8,355 bases of DNA from an uncultured Adlercreutzia sp. (GCF_958431955.1 NZ_CAUASN010000058.1:1-8355), one strand, 5' to 3'; positions 1 to 6,336 are shown, counted from the first letter of the stretch. The notes: generated by a model from the sequence alone, not told the origin. Program-made: numbers and translations.

Positions 1-1170
1 GTGCTCGTGGCCACCACCATCATCGAGAGCGGCATCGACAACCCGCACACCAACACGCTCATCATCGAGGACGCCCAGCGCCTCGGCCTCGCCCAGATGT
101 ACCAGCTGAAGGGTCGCGTGGGCCGCTCGTCGGTGCAGGCCTTCGCCTACTTCATGTTCCCCGAGAACGTGCCTCTGACCGAGGAGGCCGCCGCGCGGCT
201 GACGGCTATCAACGAGCATCAGGATCTGGGCAGCGGCATGCGCATCGCCATGCGCGACTTGGAGATTCGCGGCGCGGGCAGCATGCTGGGGGCCGAGCAG
301 TCGGGCAACATGTCGGCGGTGGGCTTCGACCTGTTCGCCCAGATGCTCTCTCAGGCCGTGGCCGACACGCGGGCCTCCGGCGAGGCTACGGGCGACTTGC
401 CCCCGGCGCTGTCGGACATCACGGTGAACATCCCTGGTCACGCCTACCTGCCCGAGGAGTACATCCCCGATGCCGACGCGCGCGTGCTGTGGTATCGCAA
501 GCTGGCCGCGGCGGCCACGGTGGAAGCGGTGGCGGCCCTGCGCGAGGAGATGCTCGAGAAGGCCCCCGAGATGCCCGAGGCGGCCCAGAACCTGTTCGCG
601 CGCTCGCACTTGAAGGCGTTCGCCAACGAGCACGGCATCAAGCTGATCTCGGTGGTCGGGGGGCGTCTGGTGGTGGAGCCGGTCGATGTTCCCGCCGATG
701 CGATGAAGGCGCTGCGCCGGGCGGGCGGCCGCTACAACCCCGACAAGCGCAAGTTGGCACTGCCCCTGCGCTACTTCTCCGACGAGGAACGGGAGAATTT
801 GCTGCCGGCCATCGCGCGGTTCTTGGGCGAGTTGACGGGCGAAGAGGCCGAGGAGGCTGCCGGCGCGAACGAGCCTGCGGGCGATGGTACGGCTGCAGCG
901 GCGGCTGCCGGCGATGGTGCGGCTGCAGCGGCTGGTGCCGGGCGCCCTGCCGTGGTTGGTTCCCGTGCCAGTTCCGGACGCTCTGCCGCCGCGGGAGCCG
1001 CGGGTGCGGCCGGCGCAGGCGCGGCTCCGGCATCGGCCGCCAGCGCGCGGTCTTCGCGTCCCACGGCCCGCAGCGAGCGGCGCGCCAACAACCTCGCCAA
1101 GGGCGAGACGGCCCGCGAGCGGCTGGCCGCCAAGCGCGCCGCCCGCGCGGCGAAGCGCGAGGGGGAGTAG
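1..1170 (+). CDS. mfd: Mfd transcription-repair coupling factor, C-terminal part (5' truncated by window)
   Basis: Mfd is a cytosolic ATP-driven DNA translocase. It removes RNA polymerase stalled at lesions and recruits UvrA for transcription-coupled repair. The visible 389 codons begin inside the second RecA-like helicase domain. SF2 motif V (TTIIESGIDNP, residues 5-15) and motif VI (QLKGRVGRS, about 35-43) are intact. They are followed by the family block RDLEIRGAGSMLGAEQSG and the AVGFDLFAQML segment, then the C-terminal TRCF domain (about 140-240). The first codon, GTG, is an internal valine (compare the usual DVLVxTTIIE), so the true start lies upstream of the window. After about residue 280 the protein runs into a 109-residue tail that is Ala/Gly-rich and ends strongly basic (Arg/Lys/Ala). 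The EamA transporter starts 5 nt after the stop. Identity is near certain; the function of the tail is unknown. Confidence 0.96.
   Translation: MLVATTIIESGIDNPHTNTLIIEDAQRLGLAQMYQLKGRVGRSSVQAFAYFMFPENVPLTEEAAARLTAINEHQDLGSGMRIAMRDLEIRGAGSMLGAEQSGNMSAVGFDLFAQMLSQAVADTRASGEATGDLPPALSDITVNIPGHAYLPEEYIPDADARVLWYRKLAAAATVEAVAALREEMLEKAPEMPEAAQNLFARSHLKAFANEHGIKLISVVGGRLVVEPVDVPADAMKALRRAGGRYNPDKRKLALPLRYFSDEERENLLPAIARFLGELTGEEAEEAAGANEPAGDGTAAAAAAGDGAAAAAGAGRPAVVGSRASSGRSAAAGAAGAAGAGAAPASAASARSSRPTARSERRANNLAKGETARERLAAKRAARAAKREGE
881..940 (+). repeat. Two tandem 30-bp repeats in the mfd 3' tail
   Basis: Units 881-910 and 911-940 differ at only 3 of 30 positions. They lie in frame and encode Ala-rich stretches containing GDG, within the low-complexity tail after the TRCF domain. 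The pair looks like a recent slippage or unequal-exchange duplication, so tail length may vary between strains. Confidence 0.85.
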
Positions 1171-1175
1171 GCGCG

Positions 1176-2297
1176 ATGGGTCGGCGTTCCTCGGGATCGG
1201 CGCCCTCGGCGCACGGCCGCTTCTGGCTCGGGGCGGTCTGCGCCCTGGTCGGGGCCACGTCGTGGGGCTTCTCGGGCGCGTGCATCCAGTTTCTCGTCGA
1301 GGGCTATGCCGTAAGCTCGGCGTTCATCTCGTTCGTGCGTGCGGCCACGGCGGCGGTGCTCTTCCTCGTCCTCGTGCTCGCCACGCGCCGTGAGGCCCTG
1401 CTCTCGCTCCTGGGCAGCCGCGCGGCCCGGTGCACCCTCGTCCTGTTCGGCGTGGGGCTGTATCTGTCGCAGATCACCTACGCCATCTCCATCGAGATGA
1501 CCAACGCCGGTACCGCCACGGTGCTCCAGGCCACCTGCACGGTGTTCGTCATGCTCTTCACGTGCCTGCGGGCGCGCCGCCTGCCGCGCGCCGCCGACTT
1601 CGCGGGGCTCGTCGCCGCCATGGCCGCCGCGGCGCTTATCGCCACCCAGGGCGACTGGGGCGTCATCGTGCTGCCGGCCGCCGGCCTCGCCTGGGGTATC
1701 GCCAACGCCCTGTCCGAGACGCTCTACATCATGGCGCCCCAGCGCCTGTACGACCATTGGGACCGGGTGACCATCATCGGCGCCGGTATGGTGATAAGCG
1801 GCGCGGTAGCCGCCGCCGTGTGGCTCGCCACTGCCGTGGCTGGCGTTGGTCCCGCTGCGGCCGGCCCCGGCGCCGCTTTCGCCCCTGGCGCCGCCTTTGC
1901 CCCCGTCGATGCGAGCGCCGGTGCCGTCTCCGGCGATGCGAGCACCGTTGCCGCCATCCAGGCTACTGCGGCCCCGTCCTCTTCGGCATCGGGTGCGCCG
2001 TCCCTCGTGCCCGCGCTCGATGCGGTGGGCTGGCTCGCCCTCATCGGCGGCGTGGGAGTGCTCGGCACCTTCGTGGCCTTCGGGCTGTTCCTCTACGGCG
2101 TGTCGCTCGTGGGCTCGGTCAAGGGCAGTCTGCTCGGCGTGGCCGAGCCTGTGGGCGCCATGGTCATCGCCGCGGTATGGCTCGGCACGCCGTTCTCGGC
2201 TGCCGACTGGGGCGGCCTCGCCCTCATGGCCGCCATGATCGCCCTCGTCTCCCTGCCGTCGCGGCGTGGTGATCTGGGTCGCGATGCGGACCAATAG
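1176..2297 (+). CDS. EamA/DMT-family transporter, 10 TM segments, with an Ala/Pro-rich external loop
   Basis: This 373-aa integral membrane protein belongs to the drug/metabolite transporter (EamA, RhaT-like) superfamily. Members export or import small metabolites; the substrate cannot be read from sequence. I count ten hydrophobic segments at roughly residues 17-40, 46-69, 86-107, 111-130, 139-157, 160-184, 196-223, 282-311, 315-338 and 343-360. Typical EamA signatures are the GATSWGFSG start of TM1, GLAWGIANALSE in TM6 and the GVAEPVGAM segment of TM9. The ATG at 1176 is chosen because GAGGGGGAG (1159-1167) sits 8 nt upstream and the protein then begins just before TM1; the reading frame itself is open far into mfd. 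An Ala/Pro/Ser/Gly-rich insert of about 50 residues (225-277) separates TM7 and TM8 and should lie outside the membrane with the N terminus inside. Probably co-transcribed with mfd. Confidence 0.9.
   Translation: MGRRSSGSAPSAHGRFWLGAVCALVGATSWGFSGACIQFLVEGYAVSSAFISFVRAATAAVLFLVLVLATRREALLSLLGSRAARCTLVLFGVGLYLSQITYAISIEMTNAGTATVLQATCTVFVMLFTCLRARRLPRAADFAGLVAAMAAAALIATQGDWGVIVLPAAGLAWGIANALSETLYIMAPQRLYDHWDRVTIIGAGMVISGAVAAAVWLATAVAGVGPAAAGPGAAFAPGAAFAPVDASAGAVSGDASTVAAIQATAAPSSSASGAPSLVPALDAVGWLALIGGVGVLGTFVAFGLFLYGVSLVGSVKGSLLGVAEPVGAMVIAAVWLGTPFSAADWGGLALMAAMIALVSLPSRRGDLGRDADQ
1869..1904 (+). repeat. Two 18-bp tandem repeats in the transporter loop
   Basis: Two in-frame 18-bp units (1869-1886 and 1887-1904) each encode GAAFAP, in the low-complexity loop between TM7 and TM8. 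The loop is longer than the short connections usual in this family and seems to have grown by local duplication. Confidence 0.75.
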
Positions 2298-2309
2298 GGC
2301 CTCTAGCGG

Positions 2310-2515
2310 AGTCGATTGGAAAAAATGGCCAAAAGAGGCCCCGAGTGCGCTCTCCTCGCGGGGATTGACGCGCAAAGGGGTCGTCTGAGCCGCCGTAATA
2401 TGCCATATATGGCATATTACGGCGGCTTTGGGCGGGCAAGGGGCCGACATTGAGGCAAATCGGCCGGGATCAGAGCGCACTCGAGGGTGGTTTTGGCCAA
2501 AAAAGTCAATCGACT
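2310..2515. repeat. 206-nt element with 44-nt imperfect inverted-repeat ends (MITE-like or dispersed intergenic repeat)
   Basis: The left arm (2310-2353) aligns without gaps to the reverse complement of the right arm (2472-2515), with 32 of 44 positions matching. The matches fall in three blocks: AGTCGATTG, TGGCCAAAA and GAGTGCGCTCT. The two short spacers between blocks vary in sequence but keep their length (7 and 8 nt). One spacer is A-rich in the left arm and T-rich in the right. Fixed block spacing suggests a repeated protein-binding or structural unit rather than chance. No clear target-site duplication flanks it and no open frame lies inside. It may be a miniature non-autonomous transposable element or a lineage-specific intergenic repeat; I cannot decide from one copy. 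Confidence 0.7.
2388..2427. repeat. Perfect 40-bp palindrome, AT-rich at the centre
   Basis: Positions 2388-2407 (AGCCGCCGTAATATGCCATA) are exactly complementary to 2408-2427. As RNA from either strand it would form an 18-bp stem with an ATAT loop. It lies between two convergent genes, so a bidirectional transcription-stop role is plausible, but only TTT follows it on the + strand and no U-run follows on the - strand. A dimeric regulator site or a transposon-derived structure are alternatives. The AT-rich core (TAATATGCCATATATGGCAT and on) stands out against the GC-rich surroundings. Its centre is 5 nt from the centre of the flanking 44-nt arms. Confidence 0.95.
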
Positions 2516-2686
2516 ACGATAGCCGGGCCCATGCGCTGCCGGATCCCCGCAATCGTCAGCGGGCGGTTCGTCCTAGGCGGTCCATGTCCCGCACTGCGCT
2601 GGACATCCCGTACCGCTGCGGTGCCAGAAGGTCCATGCCGGTGCTCTGCGACGGGGTGTCCGCGCGGGGCCCTCATTGCGCCGGGG

Positions 2687-3640
2687 CTACACCGTGAGGT
2701 CGAGGAGGGCGCGGTGGAGCGCCCGCTTCTTCCTCTCGTATTCCCGGACGCGCGGACGGTGCCTCTTTCCCATGAGCCGCGAGACGGCGCGGGCGATGCG
2801 ATCCATCTCGGAGATACTCTTGATCTGGTCGTTCGTCACCACCACGACGTGATAGCCCGCTGCTTGGAGGAGCGTGCGGCGTTTCGCGTCCCGTGCGATC
2901 TTCTCGCTCGAGACATGGTATTGGCTGCTGTCGTACTCGACGGCGATGCGCACGCCCTCCCACGATATGTCTGCCCAGCGCTTGTCGCGGCTACGCAGCG
3001 GCTGCGTGAGCGACGAGACGTCGATCGGCTTGTTGAGGACGGGCCGCTCGAGGCCGTAGCCGCCGTAGCGCTGCGGCAAGCTGAGGAGCAGGGCGAGCTG
3101 GGTCTCCCTCGGCGATGCGGAGTGCGCGCATACGTAACGGAGGGTGCGCAGGGCCGTTTCTCGGTGCCGGGCTCCGGGGCATCGGTCGAGGTAGCGCTTC
3201 AGGCTGCCGGGGGTGGTGCAGGCCGGCAGATCGTATTCGATGGCGTCGGTGCCCTTGCGGCTGTAATGACCGCACAGCTCGAACCCCAGCGCGAGACACT
3301 CCAGTCTGGATAGGTGGGCGTGCATCTGGAGGAAGATAAGCTCGGGGGAGGAGAGCCAGAGCTGGTCGTCGAGGGCGATTGCGGAGCGGGCCGGGAGCGT
3401 GCGGTTGCAGGCGGAGCACGAGACGCCCTCGATCCTGCGACGATCGGAGGGGTGGCCCACGGCGACGAAGAGCGTCTCGCCCGCGGCGCCGAGCACGTCG
3501 CGGGCGTGGGCGACGACGTTCTCGGTCGGCGCTTCGAGCCGTGGCGCAATCGGCGTCGTGTTCGATGTCAAGCTGCGGCGCCGGCATCTGAGGTGCTTCA
3601 TCGCCTGGAGCGCCGTCGGCCCCGTGATCAGAAGTCCCAT
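2687..3640 (-). CDS. Orphan protein with C-terminal DUF559/PD-(D/E)XK nuclease-like domain
   Basis: This 317-aa soluble protein has no signal peptide or membrane segment. The C-terminal third resembles the DUF559 (Vsr-like) restriction-endonuclease fold. Matching elements are a helix with E179 (SPRETQLAL), then D224 (RWADISWEG), strand IAVEYD with E235 and D237, H242, a D251..R254 pair, and a GYHVVVVTNDQI strand near 260-272. These match the acidic residues expected for a PD-(D/E)XK centre, so DNA cleavage or binding is possible but not shown. The N-terminal part (1-170) has one CxxC pair (75-78), an SPELIFLQM block (98-106) and several other Cys, and I cannot name it; a resemblance to AbiEi-type antitoxin/nuclease proteins is only a suspicion. 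The ATG at 3640 is supported by GAGGAG (complement of 3646-3651) 5 nt upstream. No methylase, toxin or partner gene adjoins it. Confidence 0.75.
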   Translation of the reverse strand: MGLLITGPTALQAMKHLRCRRRSLTSNTTPIAPRLEAPTENVVAHARDVLGAAGETLFVAVGHPSDRRRIEGVSCSACNRTLPARSAIALDDQLWLSSPELIFLQMHAHLSRLECLALGFELCGHYSRKGTDAIEYDLPACTTPGSLKRYLDRCPGARHRETALRTLRYVCAHSASPRETQLALLLSLPQRYGGYGLERPVLNKPIDVSSLTQPLRSRDKRWADISWEGVRIAVEYDSSQYHVSSEKIARDAKRRTLLQAAGYHVVVVTNDQIKSISEMDRIARAVSRLMGKRHRPRVREYERKKRALHRALLDLTV

Positions 3641-3676
3641 GCAATCTCCTCGCTATATCCCGTTGAAGAAGGGGGC

Positions 3677-3685
3677 ATCTTAGCA
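3677..3685 (-). promoter_or_regulatory. Possible extended -10 promoter of the DUF559-like gene
   Basis: On the minus strand this reads TGCTAAGAT: an extended TGn followed by TAAGAT (4 of 6 to TATAAT). It lies about 37 nt before the ATG, which gives a leader of roughly 30 nt containing the GAGGAG site. There is no convincing -35. Support comes mainly from its likeness to the two promoters at 3989 and 4645. Confidence 0.35.
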
Positions 3686-3819
3686 AGCGCAATTCCCGAA
3701 AATGTCCCGTGGCATTCTCGCTCCCTTCTCGAAACGTTGTGAACTGGGGAAATGCGGGTCCGTTATCGGCTTCTCCGCGGAATGCCTACAACTTCAGGAT
3801 GCATCGGCGATGCTCGGTA

Positions 3820-3882
3820 CGGAGTGGCGCACAAGGGGGCGATGCACGGCGCGGAGCGGCGCACGGAGGGCGATGCGCGGTG
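3820..3882 (+). repeat. Imperfect tandem duplication, 32 + 31 nt
   Basis: Unit 1 (3820-3851) begins CGGAGTGGCGCACA and unit 2 (3852-3882) begins CGGAGCGGCGCACG. Both continue through a GGGCGATGC block, and they differ by a few substitutions and one missing base. The copy is non-coding and its role, if any, is unknown. Confidence 0.7.
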
Positions 3883-3988
3883 CGCGAGGTGGGAGTGGGA
3901 TCGGCGCGAGCCGGGAGCGCGGGGTGGGGAGCTTTCGTTGCGGTTGCCAAACAAGGCGCGCGGCCGCCGACGAGCGCACCGGACGCGT

Positions 3989-3997
3989 TGCTACTAT
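3989..3997 (+). promoter_or_regulatory. Predicted extended -10 promoter of the 156-aa gene
   Basis: TGCTACTAT is an extended -10 (TGn plus TACTAT, 5 of 6 to TATAAT) placed 56 nt before the ATG at 4054. Transcription would begin near 4004 with a leader of about 50 nt. No good -35 is seen at the usual distance, as expected for extended -10 promoters. Confidence 0.5.
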
Positions 3998-4053
3998 AGA
4001 ACGATACGCGGAGCCGCATCGGTGCTCCGGTAAAAGCGAAGGAGTGACCTGCC

Positions 4054-4524
4054 ATGAAGAAGCTGCCGCCGATCGAGAAGGTGTACGAGGCCTACAGCGT
4101 GCTGGCCGACGAGCGGTTCGACCTGGCGCCCGACCATCTGGTCGTGCGGTCGTCGGACGGGTCGAAGGAGTACAAGGTGACCTGGGACGACGCCGGGCAC
4201 TACCGCTCCAACGACAGCGCTACCTACTGGCAGGGCTATGCGGGATATCCCGTTTTGGCGGCGCTGCTCATGCAGGGGCGGCTGCCGCTCGACGAGGAGG
4301 TGGCCGACTGGTTCGCGGGCATTCCGTGGAAGGCGCTCAACGAGGCGCACAAGCGCGACTACGCCGCGGCGGCGCAGGAGGCCTTCGCGCTGGCGGGGCT
4401 TGACATGGCCCAGACCCTGCGGGCTGAGGCGGCCGCCGACGAGGTGCTGGCCGTCCTGGCGGAGCTGCCCGTCACCGTGGGGCGGCTCCCGGAGCTGGTG
4501 CGCGAGCTGCCGCGCCGTTCCTAG
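4054..4524 (+). CDS. Hypothetical protein, 156 aa
   Basis: I do not recognise this family. The protein is soluble, without a signal peptide or membrane span, and rather acidic. It begins MKKLPPIEKVYEAYSVLADERF and continues with a beta-like segment (HLVVRSSDGSKEYKVTWDD, about 29-47). The middle, about 55-85, is aromatic-rich (ATYWQGYAGYPVLAALLMQG). The rest is helical: AHKRDYAAAAQEAFALAGLD near 98-117, then an Ala/Leu/Glu-rich C terminus. The ATG at 4054 is supported by GGAG (4041-4044) 9 nt upstream. It has its own predicted promoter and a possible terminator at 4557-4594, so it is probably monocistronic. Coding is credible because of the start signals, the even composition and the clean stop before gltX's promoter. 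Function is unknown. Confidence 0.75.
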   Translation: MKKLPPIEKVYEAYSVLADERFDLAPDHLVVRSSDGSKEYKVTWDDAGHYRSNDSATYWQGYAGYPVLAALLMQGRLPLDEEVADWFAGIPWKALNEAHKRDYAAAAQEAFALAGLDMAQTLRAEAAADEVLAVLAELPVTVGRLPELVRELPRRS

Positions 4525-4556
4525 GCGCGTGTGCGTCTGGCGAAGCCCGTGCGCGG

Positions 4557-4594
4557 GCCGGGGCGGGTGCTCCGATCCCGACCGGCGGCTTTTT
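4557..4594 (+). terminator. Possible intrinsic terminator after the 156-aa gene
   Basis: GCCGG (4557-4561) and CGGG (4564-4567) can pair with CCCG (4577-4580) and CCGGC (4582-4586), leaving a small internal bulge and a 9-nt loop. TTTTT follows at 4590-4594, but three bases away from the stem. It would separate this gene from gltX. Confidence 0.45.
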
Positions 4595-4644
4595 GCGGAG
4601 TGGGTGGAAGCTCGCCGGGGGCGCGCGCCCCGCGTTCGGGGCCG

Positions 4645-4653
4645 TGCTATACT
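4645..4653 (+). promoter_or_regulatory. Predicted extended -10 promoter of gltX
   Basis: TGCTATACT combines an extended TGn with TATACT (5 of 6 to TATAAT). Transcription would start near 4660, giving a leader of roughly 42 nt, too short for a T-box or similar riboswitch. No strong -35 is visible. Best of the three predicted promoters in the window. Confidence 0.65.
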
Positions 4654-4691
4654 GGGCGGCGACCTATAAGCCCCGTACACAACCGAGTTTC

Positions 4692-4695
4692 GAGG
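4692..4695 (+). promoter_or_regulatory. Ribosome binding site of gltX
   Basis: GAGG lies 6 nt before the ATG at 4702. It settles the start, because the reading frame is open back to 4531 through the promoter region. Confidence 0.7.
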
Positions 4696-4701
4696 AATCC
4701 C

Positions 4702-6336
4702 ATGTCTGACGCTTCCAAGCCCGTGCGCGTTCGCTTCGCGCCTTCTCCCACCGGCATGCTGCACATCGGCGGCGCCCGCACCGCCATCTACAACTGGGCC
4801 TTCGCCCGCGCCACCGGCGGCACCTTCGTCCTGCGCATCGAGGACACCGACCCGGAGCGCTCTACCGAGGAGAACACCCAGATCATCCTGCGCGCGCTGC
4901 GCTGGATGGGCCTGAACTGGGACGAGGGCCCCGAGGTGGGCGGCCCGTGCGGCCCCTACTTCCAGACCCAGCGCACCGACACCTACGAGGCGGCGCTTGC
5001 CAAGCTCATCGAGGCGGGGGCGGCCTACCCGTGCTTCTGCTCGAAGGAGACGCTGGACGCCAAGCGGGCCGAGGCCGAGAAGACCCAGGGCGGCTACGCG
5101 GGCTACGACCGCACCTGCCGCTCCATCCCGCGCGAGGAGGCCGAGGCGCGCATCGCGGCCGGCGAGCCCCACGTGTGGCGCCTCGCGGTGCCCGAGGGCC
5201 ATGGCCCCGTGGAGTTCGAGGACGCGGTGTACGGCCACATGAGCTTTCCCATCGATGTAATGGACGACATGATCCTGCGCCGCACCGACGGCACCTTCAC
5301 CTACAACTTTGCCGTGGTCTGCGACGACGTGAACATGGGCATCACCCACGTCATCCGCGGCGACGACCACCTGTCCAACACGCCGCGCCAGGTGCTCATC
5401 TACGAGGCCCTCGGCGCGGAGGTGCCGCTCTTCGCGCACCTGTCCATGATCCTGGGCGCCGACGGCAAGAAGCTCTCCAAGCGCCACGGCGCCACCAACG
5501 TGGAGGAGTACCGCGACCGGGGCTATCTGCCCGAGGCCCTGGTGAACTTCCTGGCGCTGCTCGGCTGGTCGCTCGACGGCGAGACCACCATCATCCCGCC
5601 GGAGGAGCTGTGCCGGGTGTTCTCGCTCGACCGCATCACGAAGAAGCACTCCATCTTCGACGAGAAGAAGCTCGACTGGATGGACGGCGTCTACATCCGC
5701 GAGATGGGCGCCGAGGCCTGGGTGGCCGCCGCGAGGCCGTGGCTCGCCCAGACCAACATCGACGGCAGCAACGTGGCCGACGGCATCACCGTGGTGCCCA
5801 CGCCCACCAAGGAGGAGCAGCAGGCCGCCGTGGCTGTCACGCGCGTGCCCGGCGAGGGCGTGGACGCCGACACCTGGGAGGCATGCCTGGCCGACGTGGA
5901 CGACGACGCGGAGTTCTACCAGGCGATGTACCCACTCGTGGCCGAGCGCCTCGCCCGCATGGACGAGATTCCCGCGAAGCTGGCCTTCCTGTTCTGGGGC
6001 GATTCGGTGGTCCTCGACGAGAAGAGCGTGCAGAAGGTGCTGCTGAAGGAGGGCGCGCGGGCCGACGAGGCGCTCGCCATCTGCCGCGCGGTGCTCTCCG
6101 ACGACGACAACCCCTGGGACGCCGAGGCGCTCCAGGAGCTGTGCCGGGCCGCGGGCGAGGAGGCGGGGCTGAAGCCGAAGCTTCTGTTCCAGCCGCTGCG
6201 CGTGGCCATTGCCGGCAACATGGTGTCGCCGCCGCTGTTCGAGGCCATGATGCTGATGGACCCGGCTGATGTGGTGGCCCGCATCGACGGTGCCGTGGCG
6301 AAGGTGTTCGGCGAGGGCGCCGGCGCCGCTGAGTAG
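4702..6336 (+). CDS. gltX: Glutamyl-tRNA synthetase (GltX)
   Basis: This class I aminoacyl-tRNA synthetase attaches glutamate to tRNA-Glu in the cytosol using ATP. In organisms lacking GlnRS it may also charge tRNA-Gln for GatCAB; the window cannot tell which applies. The Rossmann catalytic domain has the HIGH signature as HIGG (21-24, in FAPSPTGMLHIGGARTA) and the KMSKS signature as KLSKR (257-261), both usual for GluRS. A zinc site of the C-x-C...Y-x3-C type is complete (C111, C113, Y135, C139). The C-terminal anticodon-binding part ends with the expected PLRVAIAGNMVSPPLFE block. At 544 aa it is longer than the roughly 470 of E. coli, mainly through an extra segment near residues 354-402. 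The ATG at 4702 fits the conserved N terminus and has GAGG (4692-4695) 6 nt upstream; the frame is open further upstream but without conserved sequence. It is flanked by its own promoter and terminator. Confidence 0.96.
   Translation: MSDASKPVRVRFAPSPTGMLHIGGARTAIYNWAFARATGGTFVLRIEDTDPERSTEENTQIILRALRWMGLNWDEGPEVGGPCGPYFQTQRTDTYEAALAKLIEAGAAYPCFCSKETLDAKRAEAEKTQGGYAGYDRTCRSIPREEAEARIAAGEPHVWRLAVPEGHGPVEFEDAVYGHMSFPIDVMDDMILRRTDGTFTYNFAVVCDDVNMGITHVIRGDDHLSNTPRQVLIYEALGAEVPLFAHLSMILGADGKKLSKRHGATNVEEYRDRGYLPEALVNFLALLGWSLDGETTIIPPEELCRVFSLDRITKKHSIFDEKKLDWMDGVYIREMGAEAWVAAARPWLAQTNIDGSNVADGITVVPTPTKEEQQAAVAVTRVPGEGVDADTWEACLADVDDDAEFYQAMYPLVAERLARMDEIPAKLAFLFWGDSVVLDEKSVQKVLLKEGARADEALAICRAVLSDDDNPWDAEALQELCRAAGEEAGLKPKLLFQPLRVAIAGNMVSPPLFEAMMLMDPADVVARIDGAVAKVFGEGAGAAE

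Larger units (their letters stand above)
2298..2686. other. Gap between convergent genes with nested inverted repeats
   Basis: This 389-nt stretch separates the transporter (+) from the DUF559-like gene (-). Its left half is filled by the 206-nt inverted-repeat element at 2310-2515 with its central palindrome, annotated separately. The remainder, 2516-2686, is GC-rich and carries two short GGTCCATG copies about 51 nt apart (2579-2586 and 2630-2637) and a small ATGTCC/GGACAT inverted repeat. I see no convincing gene or RNA there; open frames in it lack a ribosome binding site and family resemblance. Confidence 0.7.
3641..4053. other. Gap between divergent genes with short repeats, no gene seen
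   Basis: This 413-nt region separates the leftward DUF559-like gene from the rightward 156-aa gene. It holds a predicted promoter at each end, a tandem 32/31-nt duplication (3820-3882) and a small GCATCG/CGATGC palindrome (3801-3813). The open frames crossing it are G/R-rich, lack ribosome binding sites and resemble nothing; I treat them as non-coding. The middle could hide a small RNA or a decayed gene, but nothing in the sequence positively shows one. Confidence 0.6.

Noticed and set aside
1..3. GTG at position 1 as the start of the first gene
   Set aside because: It encodes the Val inside the helicase core just before motif V; the Mfd N-terminal and first helicase domains must lie upstream of the window.
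771..2480. Minus-strand open frame opposite the mfd tail and transporter
   Set aside because: Composition (Arg/Gly/His/Ala) is typical of an antisense shadow, and it crosses the intergenic palindrome.
2310..2515. CRISPR array or tRNA/dif-type site in the repeat region
   Set aside because: There are only two inverted arms and one palindrome, no regularly spaced direct repeats, no cloverleaf, and a perfect palindrome does not match the asymmetric dif site.
2450..3313. Plus-strand open frame opposite the DUF559-like gene
   Set aside because: The minus-strand frame has nuclease-fold motifs and a good GAGGAG start site; this one has neither.
3702..4403. Plus-strand frame of 233 codons overlapping the gap and the 156-aa gene
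   Set aside because: It is G/R-rich, has no ribosome binding site and overlaps a better-supported gene in another frame.
4625..4644. GC-rich hairpin (CCCCG/CGGGG) just upstream of the gltX -10 as a second terminator
   Set aside because: The stem is short and no T-run follows; it more likely reflects local GC content.
4654..4701. T-box or other riboswitch in front of gltX
   Set aside because: The leader from the predicted start is only about 42 nt, with no room for the required stems.
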